A stretch of DNA of 64,000 nucleotides from Neobacillus sp. WH10 (lineage in GTDB: Bacteria; Bacillota; Bacilli; Bacillales; Cytobacillaceae). The notes beneath the pieces were generated by a model, which was not told where the DNA came from, searched no databases, and saw only the letters and a program-made list of their open reading frames with translations. Shown here in pieces: positions 58,437 through 64,000 of the stretch (position 1 is the first letter of the stretch; every line of letters begins with the position of its first letter). The DNA is taken from assembly GCF_030123405.1 (NCBI RefSeq), contig NZ_CP126110.1, forward strand, positions 2,976,001-3,040,000, read 5' to 3'. A program made the position numbers and the translations under genes.

Positions 58437-60224
58437 TTATAACTTCGAAAACTCTTCTACTAGTTCCCCAAAACGTGTAAGGGAGTTTTCAATCGGGTAT
58501 GGGGTTGTTAGATCAACTCCCGTCTTTTTTAACAGTTCGAGTGGATAATCCGAGCTGCCGCTTTTTAAGAATTCCAAATACGATGTCAGTGTTTCGTTAT
58601 CGCCTTCAAGAATCTTTGTTGCCAAATGTATCGCAGAAGCAAATCCAGTTGCGTACTTATACACATAAAATGGACGATAAAAATGAGGAATTCTCGACCA
58701 TCCATATTTTACTTCCTCATCAAACACAACGTAATCTCCATTGTATTCCCTAAACAATCTCTCATATATTCGATTAAACACTTCTACATTTAGCGGCTGA
58801 CCCTTTTCAGCCATTTCATGCGTTTGCATCTCAAACTCAGCAAACATTACTTGAGTGAAAAATGTACCTTTAAATTGGTCGATAAAATGGTTCAGTAAAT
58901 GCCTGCGGATATCAGCATCCTTTTCATTGTTTAATAAATAGTTAATCAATAGCACTTCATTGACTGTTGATGCAACTTCAGCAACAAAGATACTGTAACC
59001 GGCTGTAATTTGCGGCTGATGCTTAGAACTCAGCCAGCTGTGGACACCATGACCGCATTCATGAACCAGTGTGAACAAGCTATCCAAATCGTCCTGATGA
59101 TTAAGAAGAATAAACGGATGGACGCCATAAACACCTAGATTGTAGGCACCAGAACGCTTACCTGGAGTTTCTCTTACATCAATATACCTACCATCCTTAA
59201 ACTCCTTAAGAATGCCTATATATTCCTCTCCTAAAGGTGCTAAGGCTTTACACATCGTTTCATATGCTTCCTCATAAGAAATCACTTGTTTAACACCGCT
59301 TACGAGTGGGACACTCATATCATATTGACGAAGTTCATCGAGTTTTAACTTTTCCTTCCGAATCCGAGTATATTGATGAAGCGGTGTAATATTTTTTTTC
59401 GTTGTTTGAACAAGATTTTCATAAACCTCTTTTGGCACCATATCCCCAAATAAGGCCTTTTCAAGTGCGGAAGGATATTGACGGACCCGAGACAGTGTCA
59501 CATTATTTTTAATAGCCGCTGCAAGTGTTGAAGCTATTGAATTTTTTAACTGCACGTAGGGCTGATAGTACGCTTTATAGGCTTCTTTGCGCCTTTCTCG
59601 ATCTTCATCCTCAATTAACTTTGCATACATCCCCCTTGTAAGTTCCACACGTTCACCATTATTGCCGGTAACCTCCCCAAACTTAATATCCGCATTATTG
59701 ATCATTCCAAAAGTATGACCTGGAACGGTCAATGCTTCGCCTAATTGCGAGAGAAGCTCTTCCTGTTCCTTGCTGAGCACATGTGACTTGTACCGGAACG
59801 ACTCCCATAAGTCCTCTTCAAAATAGGATAATTTTTCTTCAGCCTTTATGTAGCCCTGTAATGTTTCTTTATTAAGACCTAATAAAAAAGGCAGGAAGAA
59901 GGAGGTGGCGGCGCTCACTTTTACACTTAGCTGTTTTGCTCTGTCTAAAAGGGCTTGTGCTTCCGTTACCTTCGTATTTTCGTCCACCCTCAACATCGCA
60001 TATGCATAAACCTTATTAAAATAATATGATAACTCTTCCCTTTGTTTGAGGTATCCATAAAGAGAACGGCCATCATTTATTTCACCATCAAATTTTTTTA
60101 GTTTAATGGCCATTTCTTCAATCACCAGATACTCTTCTTCCCATTTACTAACATCCGAATAGATATCTGCTAAATTCCATTTTTCCTTGCTAGGCACTTC
60201 GTTTCTGCACGTGAATGTCGTCAT
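58437..60224 (-). CDS. pepF: Oligoendopeptidase F
   Basis: 595 residues. An M3 zinc metallopeptidase with HECGH (near residue 390) in LFTLVHECGHGVHSWLSSK and the third ligand Glu in FVAEVASTVNEVLL. The helical N-terminal lid and C-terminal QVMFAEFEMQTHEMAEKG, with YKYATGFASAIHLA, are complete. It degrades short peptides in the cytoplasm. GGAGC precedes the ATG. Length is normal. Confidence 0.95.
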   Translation of the reverse strand: MTTFTCRNEVPSKEKWNLADIYSDVSKWEEEYLVIEEMAIKLKKFDGEINDGRSLYGYLKQREELSYYFNKVYAYAMLRVDENTKVTEAQALLDRAKQLSVKVSAATSFFLPFLLGLNKETLQGYIKAEEKLSYFEEDLWESFRYKSHVLSKEQEELLSQLGEALTVPGHTFGMINNADIKFGEVTGNNGERVELTRGMYAKLIEDEDRERRKEAYKAYYQPYVQLKNSIASTLAAAIKNNVTLSRVRQYPSALEKALFGDMVPKEVYENLVQTTKKNITPLHQYTRIRKEKLKLDELRQYDMSVPLVSGVKQVISYEEAYETMCKALAPLGEEYIGILKEFKDGRYIDVRETPGKRSGAYNLGVYGVHPFILLNHQDDLDSLFTLVHECGHGVHSWLSSKHQPQITAGYSIFVAEVASTVNEVLLINYLLNNEKDADIRRHLLNHFIDQFKGTFFTQVMFAEFEMQTHEMAEKGQPLNVEVFNRIYERLFREYNGDYVVFDEEVKYGWSRIPHFYRPFYVYKYATGFASAIHLATKILEGDNETLTSYLEFLKSGSSDYPLELLKKTGVDLTTPYPIENSLTRFGELVEEFSKL

Positions 60225-60356
60225 TTTATTGCTCCTTTCTCGTTTACAACTGAGTGAGTTAATTTTTCAAAAAAAGGAATAGCTTTCAAAGGTATATTCC
60301 ATATTTATCATTGGTTTTCCTTTTTTATGTAAGAATTCAAGCTGAGAAAGAACAAA

Positions 60357-60380
60357 GGCAGGTCAAATGTATGACCTGCC
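60357..60380. terminator. Terminator of trhO
   Basis: GGCAGGTCA/TGACCTGCC hairpin, 10 bp after the minus-strand stop. Confidence 0.85.
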
Positions 60381-60390
60381 CCATACTTCA

Positions 60391-61359
60391 TTATATAATT
60401 ACTTCTTTCCCGATTGCGGTTAATCTCTCAGTTACATCTTCTTCACTTAATCCATGCTCGGCAACGTAGCGGTTACGAGGATGAACCCTGCACTTATGTG
60501 AACAACTGCGTAAATATTTATACTCGTTTTCCTCTCCGCATAGAATTTTTTTATTACATTCCGGGTTAGCACAATTCACGTAGCGTTCACATGGTTCACC
60601 TGTAAAATAATCTTTTCCAACGATGACGTTTTCTTTTCGATTAACAGGAACACTAATCCGCTCATCAAATACATAGAGCTGTCCATCCCATAATTCCCCT
60701 TGGACTTCTGGATCTTTTCCGTATGTGACAATCCCGCCCTCTAACTGTGATACGTCCTTAAAACCTTCTTGGAGGAGCCAGCCGGAAAATTTTTCACAAC
60801 GGATACCACCCGTACAATAGGTGAGAATCTTCTTGCCTTCAAATTCCTTTTTATTTTCTCGGATCCATTGTGGCAAGTCACGGAAATTCAATATATCAGG
60901 TCGAACTGCCCCGCGAAAATGGCCTAAATCATATTCATAATCATTTCGAGCATCAATCACTACGGTATCTTCTTTTTGCATTTCGGCAAAGAATTCCTTC
61001 GGTTCCAAATGCTTTCCCGTTAACACATTCGGGTCAATATCATCTTCCAAACGTAATGTAACGAGCTCAGGTCTGTAACGAACCTTCATTTTCTTAAATG
61101 CATGCTCGGATGCTTCATCAATCTTAAAAATAGTCCCTGAGAAAAGAAGATGTTCCTCCATGTATTTCATATAGGCATCAGTTTGTTCGATGGTGCCTGA
61201 CACCGTGCCATTAATTCCTTCAGAGGCGATGATAACCCGTCCTTTTAATCCTAAATCTGTACAGAATTGGCGGTGTTCATTCGCAACTTCTTCAGGATTC
61301 TCTATCGAAACATATTTGTAATACAATAACACTCTATATTCTTGATTCATGTCTACCAC
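60391..61359 (-). CDS. trhO: tRNA uridine(34) hydroxylase, rhodanese-family
   Basis: 322 residues. The N-terminal UPF0176 domain is followed by a rhodanese domain (about 125-225) with DARNDYEYDLGHFRGA and active-site loop LTYCTGGIRCEKF. The C-terminal zinc-like Cys cluster is CERYVNCANPECNKKILC...CSHKC. TrhO hydroxylates U34 of tRNA on the route to 5-methoxyuridine. This is unrelated to the CstR-linked rhodaneses. Confidence 0.93.
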   Translation of the reverse strand: MVDMNQEYRVLLYYKYVSIENPEEVANEHRQFCTDLGLKGRVIIASEGINGTVSGTIEQTDAYMKYMEEHLLFSGTIFKIDEASEHAFKKMKVRYRPELVTLRLEDDIDPNVLTGKHLEPKEFFAEMQKEDTVVIDARNDYEYDLGHFRGAVRPDILNFRDLPQWIRENKKEFEGKKILTYCTGGIRCEKFSGWLLQEGFKDVSQLEGGIVTYGKDPEVQGELWDGQLYVFDERISVPVNRKENVIVGKDYFTGEPCERYVNCANPECNKKILCGEENEYKYLRSCSHKCRVHPRNRYVAEHGLSEEDVTERLTAIGKEVII

Positions 61360-61543
61360 CTTATACTATATATAATATTATAGTTATTATTAACATTAAC
61401 TAAGTTACTATATCAAAAATTAGCAGTGATTTTCAAATTTCTTTTCCTTTCTGCAACGGTAAAGGTGGATATTACCAGCCAAGTTTTCTCCTTTTTTCTG
61501 TTACAATTTTTATTGGTGACAATAATAAGGAGGAATACATCCT

Positions 61544-62704
61544 ATGAAGAAACGCGTTCTCCTCCGAACACTGGTAATTACGATTACCTTCATTGGAGGT
61601 ATGTTGACTGGAGTTTTATTCTCAGCTAACATAGCAAATGAAAAAACGGTTAATATAAAGCAAGCACCAAAATCGGCCATTAAGCCGGTTACAAAAGAAT
61701 TACCCAAGGTGGAAAAATCACAATCAAAAGTGCTCATTGGGTATGTACAGGATTTCCGCGACCCAAATGTAGTGGATTACTCCAAATTAACGCATGTCAT
61801 CTTCTCCTTTGCCCATCCGACAAAGGAAGGAGAAATATTACTAAATGGCGATACCGCATTAAAAAATCTAAGGACAGTCGTTTCAAAAGCTAAACAATAT
61901 GATACAAAAGTGATGCTTGCTGTTGGAGGATGGTATCACATCAACGGCGGTGAATCTTATGAGTATTTTAAAACCGCTATTTCTAATCCTGCCTCAAGGA
62001 CAAAGCTAGTGAATGAGCTTACTAGTATTGCAGTACGGGAACATCTAGACGGTATTGATATCGATTTTGAACATCCTCATTCTAAAGCAGATGCAGATAA
62101 TCTTGCTCTTTTTACCAATGAATTAAGTGCACAGCTTCATCCAAAAAATATGGAGTTGTCGATAGCTGTTTATTCAAAAATTCATGCCGTGACGTTAACT
62201 GAAATTGGCTTTGTCGTCTATGAACCGACGATGTTCCAGGATGTTGACCATGTCAATATTATGGCATATGACGGTCAATGGGATGATGGATATCATGCTG
62301 CAAATTTATCTCCCTATCCGTTTACAGAGAAAATAGTAAACTATTGGGCAGACTTGTTTGACAAAAATAATCTTCCAAAAGAAAAATTGGTGTTGGGTGT
62401 TCCGTTTTATGCTCAACCAGAGGATCCTAAAATAAAACAGGTATCCTATAGTGCCATCATAAACCAAGACCCGGCAAATTCCACAAAAGATACAGTAAGC
62501 ATGAATGGCACAACCTACTATTATAATGGCGATGCCACCATGAAAAAGAAAACAACACTGGCACTTGATCATGGCTTTGGCGGCATGATGCTCTGGGAAG
62601 TCGGACTTGATGCAAAAGGACCAAATAGTTTAACAGGAACAATTTTTGAAGCTTTAAATGATTCAAATAATGTGCTGGGAAAATATTATTCGACAAAAAA
62701 ATAG
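61544..62704 (+). CDS. Glycoside hydrolase family 18 protein
   Basis: 386 residues with AGGAGGAATACATCCT before the ATG. An N-terminal membrane anchor (about 9-30) is followed by the GH18 TIM barrel: VLIGYVQDFRDPN, KVMLAVGGWYHINGGESYEYF, catalytic DGIDIDFEHP (Glu near 168), VNIMAYDGQWD, and GGMMLWEVGLDAKG at the end. No LysM domain. It probably hydrolyses chitin or peptidoglycan-type polymers at the cell surface. Confidence 0.9.
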   Translation: MKKRVLLRTLVITITFIGGMLTGVLFSANIANEKTVNIKQAPKSAIKPVTKELPKVEKSQSKVLIGYVQDFRDPNVVDYSKLTHVIFSFAHPTKEGEILLNGDTALKNLRTVVSKAKQYDTKVMLAVGGWYHINGGESYEYFKTAISNPASRTKLVNELTSIAVREHLDGIDIDFEHPHSKADADNLALFTNELSAQLHPKNMELSIAVYSKIHAVTLTEIGFVVYEPTMFQDVDHVNIMAYDGQWDDGYHAANLSPYPFTEKIVNYWADLFDKNNLPKEKLVLGVPFYAQPEDPKIKQVSYSAIINQDPANSTKDTVSMNGTTYYYNGDATMKKKTTLALDHGFGGMMLWEVGLDAKGPNSLTGTIFEALNDSNNVLGKYYSTKK

Positions 62705-62714
62705 GTATTAAACC

Positions 62715-62745
62715 GCTGTACTCTCATCCTTAAAGAGTGTACAGC
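62715..62745 (+). terminator. Terminator of the GH18 gene
   Basis: GCTGTAC-TCT / AGA-GTACAGC stem followed by TTTTCGTTTTT. Confidence 0.85.
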
Positions 62746-62907
62746 TTTTCGTTTTTATCGGAACTAGTGCCTCGAAATCACATCTTAATTGACACAAAGC
62801 CGTCATAATTTTTGGCATTTGTCGTATTTTTTTCCAAAGTTTTTGAAGGAGTTTGTCGAAAAAGAGAGAATAGAAGTAAAGGAGTTTAAAATAAGGAGGA
62901 AAAATGG

Positions 62908-63294
62908 ATGAAGAAATTTTTATCTGTAGTATTTGGAGGCATGATTGCATTAACACTTTTTGTAACAACTGGGAATACTGCCAAAGCAGCAGAATCACAC
63001 CAACCAGAAGCTTTATCTGAAGAATGTGGTTGCGATGTTACACCAATTTTAGGATCTGAAAGAAATAAAATCGTTGCCGATGTAATCAGCAGTGAAGCGT
63101 TTAAAGCAGTGAAAAAAGATCTTAAAAAAGATGGCTTAAAATGGACTGGCGCTAATACCGTTGAAGTATTCAAAAATAATACATATGGCATGGTAATGGT
63201 CGGAATACCTTTTGAAAATGAGCAGGGAACAAAATTTATGGCAGTATTTTTTGATGGCGTTTTCATGGGATTATCCCCAGCAGATGCAGAATAA
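62908..63294 (+). CDS. Small secreted protein of unknown function
   Basis: 128 residues with AAGGAGGAAAAATGG before the ATG. Signal peptide about 1-28 (TGNTAKAAES). The mature part has ECGCDVTPILGSERNKIVADVIS near its start and two aromatic strands (NTYGMVMVGIPFENEQGTKFMAVFFDGVFMGLS). The Cys pair CGC suggests a disulfide or metal site. I have seen similar Bacillus proteins but know no function. Monocistronic, with its own terminator. Confidence 0.7.
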   Translation: MKKFLSVVFGGMIALTLFVTTGNTAKAAESHQPEALSEECGCDVTPILGSERNKIVADVISSEAFKAVKKDLKKDGLKWTGANTVEVFKNNTYGMVMVGIPFENEQGTKFMAVFFDGVFMGLSPADAE

Positions 63295-63297
63295 ATG

Positions 63298-63336
63298 AAA
63301 AAAATTCCCAACCAAAATACAGGTTGGGAATTTTTT
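63298..63336 (+). terminator. Terminator of the small secreted protein
   Basis: AAAATTCCCAACC/GGTTGGGAATTTT hairpin 3 bp after the stop. Confidence 0.9.
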
Positions 63337-63367
63337 CACTCTGAATATAATACATTGAACTTCGATG

Positions 63368-64000
63368 CTATATACTTGATAGGTATTCGTTCATTTCCGA
63401 GATAAGATCAGTAGGGTTTTCGTACATACTCATATGTCCGGAAATTTTTATTAACCTCTGTTTGATGTTATCTCTGCTAACCGAAAAAGTTTTTTCTGCT
63501 GGAATGATTTGATCCTGTTCACCTGCAACCAAAAGTACTGGCAAGGGAGTATCCTCTAATACAGGATTTCGATCAATCCGATTCTTCATCGCGGTCAATG
63601 CACTAATGGCACCTTGTGGAGTAGTTAAGTATCCTATTTCTTTTACTACTTTAATATGATCTTCTTCTACGTTATCAGGTGAGAATAGCTTTGGTACCAA
63701 ACCATCAATAAGAGACTTAATCCCCTCTTTCTGTACCTTTTCAGTATTCGCTAACCTGCCCTTTTTCGCCTCCTCCGAATCGGGAAAGGCAGTGGAATGT
63801 ACAAGCGAGAAACCGTTTAAATTGTTGCTATATTTTTCTGCAAAGGCAAGTGTAATATAGCCTCCTAATGAATGTCCAAACATTGTTACCTTTTGAATAT
63901 TTAATTGATCTAAAAGAACCTTTAGCATCTCCGCATACTCTTCAATTGAATAATATCCTTTATCCATACTCGATTCCCCATGCCCTGGAAGATCTGGTGC
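63368..64000 (-). CDS. Alpha/beta hydrolase (5' end outside window)
   Basis: 211 codons visible; the frame continues past the right edge (APDLPGHGESSM precedes the first internal Met). Nucleophile elbow GHSLGG and acidic residue in LLVAGEQDQIIPAEKT, then the catalytic His in ISGHMSMYENP. This is a complete C-terminal half of a lipase/esterase-like hydrolase of about 250 residues. Substrate unknown. Confidence 0.88.
   Translation of the reverse strand, partial: APDLPGHGESSMDKGYYSIEEYAEMLKVLLDQLNIQKVTMFGHSLGGYITLAFAEKYSNNLNGFSLVHSTAFPDSEEAKKGRLANTEKVQKEGIKSLIDGLVPKLFSPDNVEEDHIKVVKEIGYLTTPQGAISALTAMKNRIDRNPVLEDTPLPVLLVAGEQDQIIPAEKTFSVSRDNIKQRLIKISGHMSMYENPTDLISEMNEYLSSI

Noticed and set aside
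1..64000. rRNA, tRNA (including selC) or prophage structural genes
   Set aside because: Looked for typical motifs and found none in the window.

Overview
The window is low-GC DNA with strong GGAGG-type ribosome binding sites, frequent TTG/GTG starts and Bacillaceae gene families (YpbS-like DUF2533, staygreen, SpoIIM-like, cardiolipin synthase, oligoendopeptidase F, TrhO). A spore-forming Bacillaceae chromosome (Bacillus/Neobacillus-like) is the best guess. There are no rRNA or tRNA genes and no CRISPR array.

Layout. 1-3.4 kb: ferritin-like protein, PNPOx-type stress protein, UV endonuclease uvsE, staygreen protein, then a 3'-truncated serine resolvase with a palindrome-rich res-like region. 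3.4-12.7 kb: accessory DNA with short single genes, all on the minus strand, separated by a dispersed structured repeat (here called the R element), plus a group II intron, an IS1111-type insertion sequence and a tyrosine recombinase. 13-19.4 kb: a two-component system with a Met/His-rich sensor loop next to a Met/His-rich secreted protein, then a sulfur/selenium regulon. That regulon has a CstR-type persulfide sensor, six matching 16-bp operators, rhodaneses, a CcmH-like protein and two genes with an in-frame UGA (a thioredoxin-like UxxC lipoprotein and a HesB-like protein). Each UGA is followed by a hairpin that fits a bacterial SECIS. 19.7-29.4 kb: second R-element region with near-identical second copies of the intron and the IS. 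29.5-34.1 kb: a quinone-reductase-like dehydrogenase and a three-gene 2-aminoethylphosphonate operon. 34.8-40.3 kb: third R-element region. 40.4-64 kb: mostly core genes (YpbS-like, Fe-alcohol and aldehyde dehydrogenases, LysM protein, ECF sigma/anti-sigma, an FtsH with a TetR regulator, cls, RDD/SpoIIM/DUF58/MoxR/DUF4350/DUF4129 cluster, pepF, trhO, GH18 protein).

Most interesting. (1) About 20 R elements of roughly 35-120 bp have CTTCAAC-like and GTTGAAG-like ends, a variable but self-complementary centre, one orientation, and single minus-strand genes between them. This is the architecture of integron gene cassettes with attC sites. Both group II introns (group IIC-like, no endonuclease domain) sit at the same point of an R element. 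Both IS1111-type elements sit at one other conserved point. Each class has relatives known to target integron attC sites. A tyrosine recombinase is divergent from the adjacent minus-strand genes, although no IntI-specific insertion is visible. (2) The two UGA genes under a CstR-like regulon indicate a selenocysteine-decoding host. (3) The 3' noncoding part of the IS1111-type element carries stems with compensatory changes between copies, as expected for its guide RNA.

Coordinates are read from the sequence. Family names rest on recalled motifs, not searches.
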